From Flavobacterium macrobrachii (lineage in GTDB: Bacteria > Bacteroidota > Bacteroidia > Flavobacteriales > Flavobacteriaceae), in NCBI RefSeq assembly GCF_014486675.1, contig NZ_JACTAC010000016.1, positions 1 to 52,290 of the forward strand: a stretch of 52,290 nt of DNA, given 5' to 3'. Of the stretch, positions 11,401-19,304 are shown piece after piece. How positions within the stretch are numbered: position 1 is the stretch's first letter; the number at the start of each line of letters is the position of its first letter. The position numbers were made by a program, and so were the translations under genes. The notes beneath the pieces were generated by a model, which had not been told where the DNA came from, made no database searches, and was given only the letters and a program-made list of their open reading frames with translations.

Positions 11401-11487
11401 ATGTACATAAATTTCAGACTGTTGTGCAGAAACTGTTCCAACAGTAGCAAGCGGCAACACATAAAATAACAATGATAATTTTCGCAT
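8473..11487 (-). CDS. Large secreted tetratricopeptide-repeat protein
   Basis: The 1004-aa protein has a signal peptide (MRKLSLLFYVLPLATVGTVSAQ) and is built almost entirely of TPR/Sel1-like helical pairs. Recurring motifs include ALVLFKDKQYQSAQILFE, YYFEQGKYPQAMEYFDKV and ALPYLKEY. I count well over twenty repeats by eye. The signal peptide lacks a lipobox cysteine, so it should be periplasmic. Such proteins act as scaffolds. The close downstream neighbour is an outer-membrane barrel, suggesting a periplasmic adaptor for it. This is a distant analogue of the TPR lipoprotein BamD only in architecture. A TAnnTTTG box lies 21 nt upstream of the ATG. Confidence 0.85.
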   Translation of the reverse strand: MRKLSLLFYVLPLATVGTVSAQQSEIYVHKLSELDKALVLFKDKQYQSAQILFERVKQDAKEIDVKADCAYYIATCAIRLNQSNADELMEKFVSDYPTSSKQNQAYKEVAQYYFEQGKYPQAMEYFDKVDESSLTYEEQEKFNFQKGYVYFTSKNKKEATNYFNKVVNSKEYGSQAKYYLGMISYDADDYKEATKQFDQISGDERYKEKLTYFQADMNFKLGNFQKAIDEGIKAMPKSSAAEKSELNKIIGESYFNLQQYDKALPYLKEYKGKKGKWSNTDFYQLGYTYYKQNDFENAISQFNKIIEGKDHVAQNGYYHLGESYLKTDKKQQALNAFKNASEMDFDKKIQEDAHLNYAKLSYEIGNSYQSVPDVLSSFLAKYPNTSSKAEIETLLINSYITSKNYKDALVLLEKNNSAENKPAYQKVTFYRGLELYTDGNYKEALAMFKKSIATPRDAKFTARATFWKGESEYVLSNFSEALLSFKQFENAPEAKSTPEYKNINYNIAYSHFKLKEYDQAGDFFQKQIDAVKDDKVRLNDSYLRLGDSRFVTSKYWPAMDAYNKAIELKGIDADYAAFQKALSYGFVSRNQSKIDDFNKFLQNFKTSQYRDDALFELANTYVNEGKTDLAIKTYDQLLSEFKTGSFAAKSILRQGLVYYNSQKDELALTKFKKVVADFPRTPEAVEAVSTARLIYMDNGKVDEYATWVRTLDFVEVSDADLDNDTYEAAEKQYLQNNAKQAISSLTGYVSKFPNGIHSLKANFYLAQAYFSDGLPNNAVLNYEFVVSKPRSEFTEQSLARLCEIHLKNNDYTKAISVLKRLETEADFPQNVTFAQANLMRAYFEQKDYSNAVVYADKVLANPKTDDKVKSDAQIIVARSAIKANDEGKARSAYAKLLTIAKGELAAEALYYDAYFKNKDGKFEDSNKAVQKLAKDYSGYKYFGAKGLIVMAKNYYQLKDDFSATSILESVIKNFSTFTDVVTEAQTELSIIKGEISKTNSSITN

Positions 11488-11508
11488 TTCGTTCTATTTT
11501 ACTTTTTT

Positions 11509-11516
11509 CAAAAATA
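11509..11516 (-). promoter_or_regulatory. Candidate -7 box upstream of the TPR/barrel operon
   Basis: TATTTTTG on the minus strand matches TAnnTTTG exactly and ends 21 nt before the TPR-gene ATG. The -33 element is not obvious (GTTA only). Confidence 0.4.
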
Positions 11517-11650
11517 TTACTCTTTACTGGTTAACGTAATAACCTTTGCTTTTATTATGAACATTCTTTTGAACAATTGATTTTTAACATCTTTTTAGCA
11601 TTTAGACTTCATGAGATTTTTGTCAAAAAATATTTCTGAACTAAATTATT

Positions 11651-11680
11651 TTGAATAGCAATTTTAACTTCTTACTTTTA
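11651..11680 (+). promoter_or_regulatory. Candidate promoter of ftsE
   Basis: TTG at 11651-11653, a 19-nt spacer, then TACTTTTA at 11673-11680. This is one base off the TAnnTTTG consensus. It ends 18 nt before the chosen ATG at 11699 and argues against the longer in-frame start at 11651. Confidence 0.45.
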
Positions 11681-11698
11681 CCCAATAAACTAAACGCG

Positions 11699-12382
11699 AT
11701 GTCAGAAACTGTTTTATCCTTAAAAAATGTTACTATTTATCAAAGCAACAAAGTTGTTTTGTCGCAAATAAATTTAGATGTTACTCCTGGAGAATTTCTA
11801 TATATCATTGGTAAAACTGGTACTGGAAAAAGTAGTTTTATGAAAACGCTTTATGGCGATTTACCTTTAACCGAAGGCGAAGGAAACATTGTTGGCTTTG
11901 ATTTAAAAAAGTTAACCGATAATGAAATTCCGTTTTTGAGAAGAAAAATTGGAATTGTTTTTCAAGATTTTCAGTTGCTTCCAGACCGAAGTGTTTTTGA
12001 AAACATGCTATTTGTTTTAAAAGCAACCGGTTGGAAAGATGCTTCTGAAATGAAAGCAAAAATCGACAGCGTGTTGGAAAGTGTTGGAATGCTTGGTTTT
12101 TCTAGCAAAATGCCACATCAACTTTCGGGTGGAGAACAACAACGTGTTGCTATTGCAAGAGCTTTACTTAACGATCCCGAAATTATTCTTGCTGATGAAC
12201 CAACGGGGAATCTTGATCCGCAAACGAGTGTTGAAGTTATGAATGTTTTGAAAAAAATCAACGACAGCGGACGAACTATCATCATGGCAACTCACGATTA
12301 TGCTTTGATTATGAAATTCCCTTCGAAAACATTGAAATGTGAAGACAATACTATTTTTGAAGTCGTTCAAAAAACGGTTTAA
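11699..12382 (+). CDS. ftsE: FtsE-like ABC transporter ATP-binding protein
   Basis: The 227-aa ATPase of the FtsEX type couples ATP hydrolysis to activation of cell-wall hydrolases at the division site. Walker A is GKTGTGKSS near residue 38, the Q-loop is [15 protein letters not shown], the signature is [15 protein letters not shown] near 143 and Walker B is [12 protein letters not shown] near 164, with the H-loop in ATHD. The short size, FQDF and the NLDP D-loop fit FtsE/LolD-type ATPases, with FtsE favoured. No ftsX is adjacent. I chose the ATG at 11699 because homologues start near here and a promoter-like element overlaps the longer version. Its stop codon overlaps that of the convergent glycosyltransferase. 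Confidence 0.8.
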   Translation: MSETVLSLKNVTIYQSNKVVLSQINLDVTPGEFLYIIGKTGTGKSSFMKTLYGDLPLTEGEGNIVGFDLKKLTDNEIPFLRRKIGIVFQDFQLLPDRSVFENMLFVLKATGWKDASEMKAKIDSVLESVGMLGFSSKMPHQLSGGEQQRVAIARALLNDPEIILADEPTGNLDPQTSVEVMNVLKKINDSGRTIIMATHDYALIMKFPSKTLKCEDNTIFEVVQKTV

Positions 12383-13488
12383 GATAAATAAAATGCTATT
12401 TTTTTAGCATTTTCAATATCATTTAGAACAGTTGTAAGCACTTGGTTTCGCTTTTCATTTTCCTGATATTCTTTGTTTTTCAACTCATTGATTTTGGCAA
12501 CAAACTCTTGCTTTGTTTCTGCTAATTCACATAAATCCAAAATAGCAGCATCGTCAATCATGTTTTTATTGACCAAACAAAAACGTCCATTAAAAAGTGA
12601 ATTAACTACTTTTAATTTGGTTCCCGAACGTTGGAACGAAAGCATTACATTAATATGTGCTTCTGAAAATAAATTTGTCAATTGATTGTTGGCTTTTAAT
12701 TCAACAAAAGTTACATTGGAAAGATTTTTTGCTTTTGTTTCGACCATTTTTTTTCCATTAGATGAAGCAATAATCAATTGATAATCGGGAATTTCTTTAA
12801 AAACATCAATCAGGAATTTTGCTGCTTTTTTATTATCCGCCAAACGTAAATCACCATGATATAAAGCAAATTTTCCTCGTTCAGAAAGAAATTGATGTTG
12901 ATTTCCATGAAAAACTGGAAGATAATCCGATTGGTTTGTCATGCTTTTTACAACTTGATTTTCATAACATGAAAGTGTAAAAACATAATCAAATGATGAA
13001 ATTATTTTTTGATACTTTATAAATTTTTGAGCCACAAAATGATATATCGTTTTCCAAAAATAATTGGTTTCATTTTTACTCATTCCTGCATAAAAATCAG
13101 ATTCAATATTATGAAGTCGAAGATATTTTTTATTGGGCAAATTAATTTTTTGGAGAATCATAGTTGTTTGCAATCCTTCAAAAAAAACTGGAGCATCGAC
13201 TTTTGCAATATTTTTAGCTAAATCTTGATGAAATCGAGAAATAACAGGTAATGGAATTTTGGAAAACAAAAACAATGGATTTCTATTTTTTTTATACAAA
13301 AAAACTTCCTCAGTAATGGCTTTCAATTCTTCTGAAACCTGATTTCTATTTTGATAAAAACAATGCAAATAAATTTTAAACCCAATGGAATGCAAGGCTT
13401 TTATTTTATAAAAAACATCAATTACACCACCAAAATCGGGCGGAAATGGATTTTCAAAACTGATGATATGAATTGGTTTTTTTAGCAT
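12379..13488 (-). CDS. GT4-type glycosyltransferase
   Basis: Predicted retaining GT-B glycosyltransferase of 369 aa. The N-terminal Rossmann domain begins HIISFENPFPPDFGGVIDVF, with the glycine-containing acceptor loop of GT4 enzymes. The donor-binding C-terminal half includes ALYHGDLRLADNKKAAKFL and MLSFQRSGTKLKVVNSL, where the usual EX7E is not evident, so it is a divergent member. I start at ATG 13488 because a TATTTTTG -7 box (13498-13505, minus strand) lies between this ATG and the alternative at 13509. It converges on ftsE with a 4-bp stop overlap. The likely role is surface-glycan synthesis, acceptor and sugar unknown. Confidence 0.7.
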   Translation of the reverse strand: MLKKPIHIISFENPFPPDFGGVIDVFYKIKALHSIGFKIYLHCFYQNRNQVSEELKAITEEVFLYKKNRNPLFLFSKIPLPVISRFHQDLAKNIAKVDAPVFFEGLQTTMILQKINLPNKKYLRLHNIESDFYAGMSKNETNYFWKTIYHFVAQKFIKYQKIISSFDYVFTLSCYENQVVKSMTNQSDYLPVFHGNQHQFLSERGKFALYHGDLRLADNKKAAKFLIDVFKEIPDYQLIIASSNGKKMVETKAKNLSNVTFVELKANNQLTNLFSEAHINVMLSFQRSGTKLKVVNSLFNGRFCLVNKNMIDDAAILDLCELAETKQEFVAKINELKNKEYQENEKRNQVLTTVLNDIENAKKIAFYLS

Positions 13489-13497
13489 GAATTTGAA

Positions 13498-13505
13498 CAA
13501 AAATA
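13498..13505 (-). promoter_or_regulatory. -7 box for the 12379-13488 glycosyltransferase
   Basis: TATTTTTG on the minus strand, a full TAnnTTTG match 9 nt upstream of the ATG at 13488. The -33 element is weak. It helps decide the start codon. Confidence 0.4.
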
Positions 13506-13513
13506 ACATATTT

Positions 13514-13544
13514 TTGATGTTCTAACTAAATTAAATTACATTTG
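13514..13544 (+). promoter_or_regulatory. Promoter of the FkbM-like gene
   Basis: TTG (13514-13516), 20-nt spacer, TACATTTG (13537-13544). Both elements match the flavobacterial consensus and the ATG follows 16 nt later. Confidence 0.65.
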
Positions 13545-13560
13545 AAATAAATAAAAAAAT

Positions 13561-14388
13561 ATGCTTAAAAATTTAATAATTAATTTTCTAAAGAAAAGAT
13601 TTTATAAAATTAAGCTTTACAGACAATTATCACCTTCTACTCAAATTCAGCAAGTAAAGTTGTTTCATTATTATATTGATTGTCTTCGCGCAAATAATTT
13701 ACCCAATTTTAATGCTACTGGTTTTAAAGTTTTCTCACAATTTGAAGAAGATGGTAAACTATTGTATATTTTTTCTATTCTAGGAATGGGAAATAAAACT
13801 TTTGTTGATTTAGGCTCGAATGATTGCGTAAATAGTAATTGTGCCAATTTAGCAGTCCATTTTAATTGGAAAGGATTGTTTGTTGATGGAGATAAAAATT
13901 TAATCGAAATTGGTAAAAAGTTCTACAAAAAGACACCAAATTTTTGGAGTTATAAACCAAAATTTGTGCATGCTTTTTTAACTAAAAAGAATGTAAATAA
14001 CATTATTCAGACTGAAGGTTTTGAAGGTGAAATTGAGTTGCTTTCCATTGATATCGACGGAAATGATTATTGGATATGGGAATCGCTAGAAATTATTCAA
14101 CCAAAAGTCGTGATTATTGAATGTCAGTTGGCTTTTGGATTAGAGGAAAAAGTAATTCCGTATAGAGAAGATTTTAAAGAAGATGTTAGAAACTCTGATA
14201 ATTATGGTGCTTCCGCATTAGCATTACAAAAGCTAGGAAAGCAGAAAGGTTATCGACTAGTTGGAGCAAATGAATATGGTAATAATTTATTTTTTATAAA
14301 AAATGGTTTAGCAGAAGTTCAACTGCCAGAAGTAAGTGTTGAAAGTCTATTGCAACATCCTTTTGCAACAGAAAAATATGCAAAATAA
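13561..14388 (+). CDS. FkbM-like SAM-dependent methyltransferase
   Basis: The 275-aa protein contains a FkbM-type methyltransferase core. FSQFEEDG (about 59-66) precedes FVDLGSNDC (about 81-89, motif I, SAM binding), GLFVDGD (about 106) and LSIDIDGNDYWIWE (about 160-173, motif with the acidic catalytic region). This variant, with SQFEEDG and IDIDGND, is common in polysaccharide clusters and is thought to O-methylate sugars, although SAM binding should be tested. It sits between two glycosyltransferases on the opposite strand and has its own consensus promoter. Its stop codon is immediately next to the stop of the convergent downstream gene, with no spacer. Confidence 0.7.
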   Translation: MLKNLIINFLKKRFYKIKLYRQLSPSTQIQQVKLFHYYIDCLRANNLPNFNATGFKVFSQFEEDGKLLYIFSILGMGNKTFVDLGSNDCVNSNCANLAVHFNWKGLFVDGDKNLIEIGKKFYKKTPNFWSYKPKFVHAFLTKKNVNNIIQTEGFEGEIELLSIDIDGNDYWIWESLEIIQPKVVIIECQLAFGLEEKVIPYREDFKEDVRNSDNYGASALALQKLGKQKGYRLVGANEYGNNLFFIKNGLAEVQLPEVSVESLLQHPFATEKYAK

Positions 14389-15486
14389 TTATTCTTTAAA
14401 GCTCAAAAACAAATCATTCCACTGCTTCATAATTTCATCCAGTTGATACTTGCTTTTTATCTGCTTTGCATTTGATCCAATTTTAATCCGCAAGTCTTTA
14501 TTTTCAATCAATTCAATCAATTGATTGGCAAAAGCAAAATAATCGCCATCTTCAATTAAAAAACCATTTTCTTTGTTTTTAATTAAAGCTCTTGGTCCAA
14601 CAGGACAATCGAATGCAACAACAGGTAAACCACAACTCATAGCTTCTAAAATTACCATAGAAAAAGATTCTGACCTTGAAGTCATTGCATAAATAGAAGC
14701 GTTATTATACTTTTCTTCAATATTTTTAACTGGAGATAAAAATTTCACTGAATTAATAATTTCTAATTCTTCGGCTAATTTTTCATAACTTAATCCTTCC
14801 TTTGTTTTACCATAGATTTCAAGTGTCCAATCAGGATGTTTTTTGATTACTAGTTTCCAAATTTTCAATAATCTATCAATACCTTTTTCATAGGAATATC
14901 TTGCTGCAGCTATGACGACTTTTTTATCCAATGCTGATGATGAAAACTCATTTTTCCAAAGTGGATTAGGAATAACTATTCCATTTTCAACATTCCATTC
15001 CAGAAGTGCTTGGTCAGAAAGTGCTACGAATTGATTGAATTTTTTCGCACTATGATTTCGGAAATAGTACTTAAAATTATGTGTTATGTTATTTAGAAAA
15101 TGCTTTTTGTAGTTAACTGGTTCATTAAATCTAGATGCATGTACTTCAAAAACAATAGTCCTTGAGGTTTTAATTATATAAGGAAACAAAAACACTTTAT
15201 AACCAAAATCACAAAGAACAATAATATCTGGATTTACAGTTTTTAGTATTGCTTCCACTTGTTTTTTATATTGCAATAAAAAGGAAATTGGATTACCTTT
15301 TAAAGTTATATCATGCAAATGAAGTTTTGGACTAAATTCAAAAAAAGGATTAGAATGTCCATCATTTTGAGTTATTACGTGAACCGTATGATTGAATTTC
15401 TCAGCTAAATAGTTTAACTTGATTGATAGAATTCGGGCAACTCCACCTTCGTTGTTAATTTTTGGAGTTATGTATAAAACTTTCAT
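14389..15486 (-). CDS. GT4 family glycosyltransferase
   Basis: The 365-aa GT-B enzyme begins MKVLYITPKINNEGGVARI, the nucleotide-sugar-transferase Rossmann start with its GGVAR loop. The C-terminal GT1 domain shows AAARYSYEKGIDRLLKIW near residue 190 and the EX7E motif in ESFSMVILEAMSCGLPVVAF near 270. These features place it with UDP- or GDP-sugar retaining transferases of surface polysaccharides. The closest general resemblance is to galactosyl/N-acetylgalactosaminyl transferases, but the donor cannot be read from sequence. The gene runs opposite to its neighbour at 13561 and probably forms a unit with the upstream gene at 15587 (100-nt gap). Confidence 0.85.
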   Translation of the reverse strand: MKVLYITPKINNEGGVARILSIKLNYLAEKFNHTVHVITQNDGHSNPFFEFSPKLHLHDITLKGNPISFLLQYKKQVEAILKTVNPDIIVLCDFGYKVFLFPYIIKTSRTIVFEVHASRFNEPVNYKKHFLNNITHNFKYYFRNHSAKKFNQFVALSDQALLEWNVENGIVIPNPLWKNEFSSSALDKKVVIAAARYSYEKGIDRLLKIWKLVIKKHPDWTLEIYGKTKEGLSYEKLAEELEIINSVKFLSPVKNIEEKYNNASIYAMTSRSESFSMVILEAMSCGLPVVAFDCPVGPRALIKNKENGFLIEDGDYFAFANQLIELIENKDLRIKIGSNAKQIKSKYQLDEIMKQWNDLFLSFKE

Positions 15487-15586
15487 TTTGAATTGGCTAA
15501 GAATTAATCAAAATCTCTGATATAAACGTCTTATTTCACAATATCTTCAATATTTGTAATGGTAATAATTTCTATAACCATCATTT

Positions 15587-16678
15587 TTATTTAATCTTTA
15601 GTAAATCCAACCATTGTTTTCCGATAGAATCTATTTCGAATTTACTAATACTCTTTTTTGCATTGGATTTAAAATGTAAATATAAGTCATAATTTGAAAT
15701 TAGTCTTTCCATGGCAACTTTCAATTGTTCCCAATTTTGATTTTCTACTAAAATACCATTATCGTTAGTGATTATTTCACTTGGACCAGAATTGCAATCA
15801 AAAGCAATAACTGGTGTTTCACAAGCCAAGGATTCAATGAGTACATTTGGCATTCCTTCATTTTCACTACACAAAACTAAAAACATAGCTTTACTAATAA
15901 ATTGGAATGGATTGTCTTGATATCCCAACAAATGTACTTTGTCTTCCACTGAAAACTCTTTCATTGGTTGCTCTAAAGAATTTTTATCACCATTACCTAA
16001 AATTACCAAATGAATATTTTTTTCGGGCAAATCAGATTTTGAATACGTTGCAATTAATTTATCAAATTGTTTTATTGGGTTTTCATATTGACCTACAGCA
16101 ATTATAAACTGAAAATCTAAATCAATTGGAAAGTTTTTAAGCAAATCAATCTCTTCTGAATTAATTGGATTAGCAATTGTTACAACATTTTTTAATTGAT
16201 GCTTTTCATTAATTAGCTTAGTCATCTTTTCCGTAAGCGAAACAACGGCAAATGAATTATCGTATATCCTATTTGTTAGCCAAGAATTATTGGGCATATA
16301 ATGACCAATCAAATAACTATGAACCGTAAAAATGATTTTAGTATTGTAAATAAATCTAGAAATAATTAGCTCTTGAATAGGTTTTGTTCTAAACCTAAAG
16401 TCTATGATATAATCAAAATTGTTTTGATTTAAATAGCTTCGCAATGCCTTTAATCGTTTGAATTTATTAAAAAATCCATTCGTTTCATCTTTCAATAAGC
16501 CAAGATTTACAAGCTTTCCAGAATAGGGATAAGAAACTTCATCGACAACAATAATATTATGAATTTCAATATTGTTTTGTTCAAAAAAAACGCTCAATCT
16601 AGCCATAACTCTGTCGCTTCCGCCTGAACTTAGACGATAACCAATTAATGCTATTTTATATTTTTTTTCTTGTATCAA
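15587..16678 (-). CDS. GT4 family glycosyltransferase (TTG start)
   Basis: The 363-aa glycosyltransferase is a paralogue of the 14389 gene. KIALIGYRLSSGGSDRVMAR opens the N-terminal domain. VGQYENPIKQFDKLI and the EX7E motif ENEGMPNVLIESLACETPVI (about 271-290) mark the donor domain. No ATG is available near the N-terminus; the reading frame begins with TTG at 16678 (TTG ATA CAA GAA). The true start therefore appears to be this TTG. It is likely transcribed toward the 14389 gene, giving a two-gene glycosyltransferase unit. Confidence 0.82.
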   Translation of the reverse strand: MIQEKKYKIALIGYRLSSGGSDRVMARLSVFFEQNNIEIHNIIVVDEVSYPYSGKLVNLGLLKDETNGFFNKFKRLKALRSYLNQNNFDYIIDFRFRTKPIQELIISRFIYNTKIIFTVHSYLIGHYMPNNSWLTNRIYDNSFAVVSLTEKMTKLINEKHQLKNVVTIANPINSEEIDLLKNFPIDLDFQFIIAVGQYENPIKQFDKLIATYSKSDLPEKNIHLVILGNGDKNSLEQPMKEFSVEDKVHLLGYQDNPFQFISKAMFLVLCSENEGMPNVLIESLACETPVIAFDCNSGPSEIITNDNGILVENQNWEQLKVAMERLISNYDLYLHFKSNAKKSISKFEIDSIGKQWLDLLKIK

Positions 16679-16800
16679 AAGTAGGTTTCAAATTATTGGC
16701 TAATATAAATCGAATAAATAGTATATTTTTACATCAAAACAAATTTAAGAATTAAATCATGTAATAAACTTCAAAAAAATTACATGAAAAAAGAATTAAA

Positions 16801-17697
16801 ATGAGCCAAAATCCTCTTGTTACTGTAATTTGTCTTTGCTACAATCATGCCGATTATGTAGTTGAAAGTTTAAATTCAGTTATAAATCAAGATTATAAAA
16901 ACATAGAATTGATAATCTTAGATGATTGTAGTAAAGATGACTCCGTTATAATTATTGAAAGCTGGCTAAAAAATCATCCAGAAATACAATTTATCAAGAA
17001 TTCTGATAATATAGGAAACACAAAAACGTTCAACATTGGATTACAACTTGCTAAAGGCGATTTTATCATTGATTTTGCTGCTGATGATGTGTTGAAAAAA
17101 AACTGCATTTCAAGACAAATAAATCAATTTCAAACTACAACTTTTGAAAACGTCGGTCTTGTTTATGGAAATTGTGCCTTGATAGATGAAAAAGGAAATT
17201 TTTTAGAATCATATTTTGAAACCAATTCAAATGGAAAAGTAGTTTCAAAAAGAACTAGCGGAAATGAATATCTTAGAATTCTTGCTGGTGGAAAAGATGC
17301 AATTTGTAGTGTAAGCTCTTTAATTAGAAAAGAAGTTTTTGAAAAGCTCAATGGTTATGATGAAACCCTAGCCTATGAAGATTTGGACTTTTGGATTAGA
17401 GCATCACGAGTGTATAATTTTGATTTTATTGATGAAATCATTATCGAAAAAAGAGTATTGAAAAACTCAATGGGAAGTAATTTTTACAAAAAAAACAACA
17501 CACTGACCTATTCAACTTATAAAATCCTAAAAAAAGCACTTTCGCTAAATAAAACTAGAAAAGAAGATTTAGCACTACAAAAAAGAATTCACCATGAAAT
17601 AATTACTACTTTTCAAAGTGGAAGTTATAGTTTGTGCATAAAAAATATTGGATTAAGAATTCAGATTGGTTTTAGGAAATGGTTTAACAAAAATTAA
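16801..17697 (+). CDS. GT2 family glycosyltransferase
   Basis: Inverting GT-A glycosyltransferase, 298 aa. The N-terminal nucleotide-binding fold reads VTVICLCYNHADYVVESLNS, then IELIILDDCSKDDS near residue 40. The metal-binding motif is expected at DFAADDV near 93, where a D-A-D-D stretch stands in for the usual DxD. LNGYDETLAYEDLDFWIRAS (about 180-199) gives the acidic ED catalytic-base region. It is the only plus-strand glycosyltransferase of the cluster. The start is ATG 16801; a short AUG-initiated reading frame of six codons lies just upstream (16783) and overlaps the start region, a possible leader. Confidence 0.85.
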   Translation: MSQNPLVTVICLCYNHADYVVESLNSVINQDYKNIELIILDDCSKDDSVIIIESWLKNHPEIQFIKNSDNIGNTKTFNIGLQLAKGDFIIDFAADDVLKKNCISRQINQFQTTTFENVGLVYGNCALIDEKGNFLESYFETNSNGKVVSKRTSGNEYLRILAGGKDAICSVSSLIRKEVFEKLNGYDETLAYEDLDFWIRASRVYNFDFIDEIIIEKRVLKNSMGSNFYKKNNTLTYSTYKILKKALSLNKTRKEDLALQKRIHHEIITTFQSGSYSLCIKNIGLRIQIGFRKWFNKN

Positions 17698-17895
17698 TCC
17701 CTAGCATTTTACTTTTGATAAAAAGAATTAAAAATTTCACAAAATACTCCTTTCAATAATTGATTAAAATGCTGAATAAAAACCATGTAAGTAGTAATAG
17801 TTTGACCCCATTTAAGATTGGTAGAAATGGTTAATTTTCCAAAATTTGAATTTAAAACTTTCTTATTTTGAAAGTGTTTTTTTATCTCAAAAAAA

Positions 17896-19170
17896 TTAAA
17901 CTAAACTCTTTCTAAAATAAATTACTAAAATAATAAGATAACATAAAAAAGTTAAAGAATGAGCCATCATAACACCTTCAATGCCGAAATTATTAATAAA
18001 AAATAAACTTAAGATATAGGTTAATCCTAAAGAAAAAAACTCTGTTAAAACATAAACCAATGTGTTCTTTTTGGCCAATAAGTTAAATGACAATATCCAA
18101 GAGGCAATTTTTAAAACATCACCAATTAATTGCCAAAAAAACAACGAAGTTATCGGCAAAAATTCTTCAGTAAATAATATCTTGACTAAATAAAATCTAA
18201 GAAAATAAATAATAATCAATCCCATACCAAAAATGGGAAGTATTGATTTATAAAAACTTAAAAAAATTAGTTTAGTTTCATAATCATTTTTTGCCAGTGA
18301 TAGTTTAGGTAAAAAGTAAATAGATAAAATTGTAGTAGCAAAAAGTAAATAATAAGAGGATATTCTACTAATTGCTTCCCAATATCCAGCTTCTTGTAAT
18401 CCGATTGTTTGAATGACATAATTTCTAATCGCCAAAAAAACAATTGGTCCAATGACCGAAGAGACAAAAGCCATTAGCGAATATGAAGACAAATATTTAA
18501 TTATTTTAAAATCTAATTTTTTAAAGTCTAATGATTGAAAAAAATTAACTTCTTTGTTGATATAATAATATGTTACAAAAAACAAAACGGATGGTGCAAC
18601 TATAATTGATAACAAAGCACCAAGAGTTTGAAATCTTATAATCAATAAAACAGATGTAATCAGTCCTATGAAATTAGCAATAATATTTATGTAAATCACT
18701 TTTTTATACTTTCCTAAACCATTTATGAATGATAGAAAAAATATAGAACTTGCATACCAAGGAAGTAATAATGCCAAACATTTAATTACAACTGAATATT
18801 TAGAAATATTTCCAAATAATTGAAAATTCCAATAATCTGCAAATAAAAAAAGTATGAAAGACAAAACAATTGAAATTAAAAATAAAACTAAAAAAACAAC
18901 AGAAAAAATTGCTTTAACTTTATGTTTATCTTCTTTATTATCAGAAACATATTTAACTATTCCGTTTTGAAAACCAAGAGTAACAATGCTTTCCACTGAG
19001 TTAGTGAAATTTCTAAAGTTCCCAACCAACGCCATACCCGATGGACCAACGTAAACAGCTATAATCTTGGAAGTTATAAAACCTATAATTATCTTAAAAA
19101 AAACACTTAAACCATTCAAAGAAAAAACTTTAAACAATTCATTGGCTCCAATTTTTTTAAAAAATATCAT
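17896..19170 (-). CDS. Wzx-type polysaccharide flippase
   Basis: The 424-aa polytopic membrane protein has 10-12 predicted helices. The opening FSLNGLSVFFKIIIGFITSKII followed by YVGPSGMALVGNFRNF is characteristic of O-antigen/teichuronic acid-type translocases (Wzx, MATE/MVF superfamily). It would flip lipid-linked oligosaccharide from the cytoplasmic to the periplasmic face of the inner membrane. I use ATG 19170 rather than the TTG three codons upstream. The surrounding glycosyltransferases supply its substrate. No Wzy polymerase is visible in the window. The gene looks especially A/T-rich, common for horizontally exchanged glycan loci. Confidence 0.82.
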   Translation of the reverse strand: MIFFKKIGANELFKVFSLNGLSVFFKIIIGFITSKIIAVYVGPSGMALVGNFRNFTNSVESIVTLGFQNGIVKYVSDNKEDKHKVKAIFSVVFLVLFLISIVLSFILFLFADYWNFQLFGNISKYSVVIKCLALLLPWYASSIFFLSFINGLGKYKKVIYINIIANFIGLITSVLLIIRFQTLGALLSIIVAPSVLFFVTYYYINKEVNFFQSLDFKKLDFKIIKYLSSYSLMAFVSSVIGPIVFLAIRNYVIQTIGLQEAGYWEAISRISSYYLLFATTILSIYFLPKLSLAKNDYETKLIFLSFYKSILPIFGMGLIIIYFLRFYLVKILFTEEFLPITSLFFWQLIGDVLKIASWILSFNLLAKKNTLVYVLTEFFSLGLTYILSLFFINNFGIEGVMMAHSLTFLCYLIILVIYFRKSLV

Positions 19171-19304
19171 CACTTGCAAACTAACTATAACAGTGGTTCA
19201 AACTCTTCCGAAAAGTACTCATTTATTTTATAAATCATCATAAGTTGTTAAAAATTCGCAATTCTAAAATAAATGATTAATTTTAAACAGAATTAATTTT
19301 AAAT

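Noticed and set aside
17800..17850. A stretch TTTGACCCCATTTAAGATTGG that looked like an insertion-sequence end
   Set aside because: No partner inverted repeat, target duplication or transposase is present nearby.
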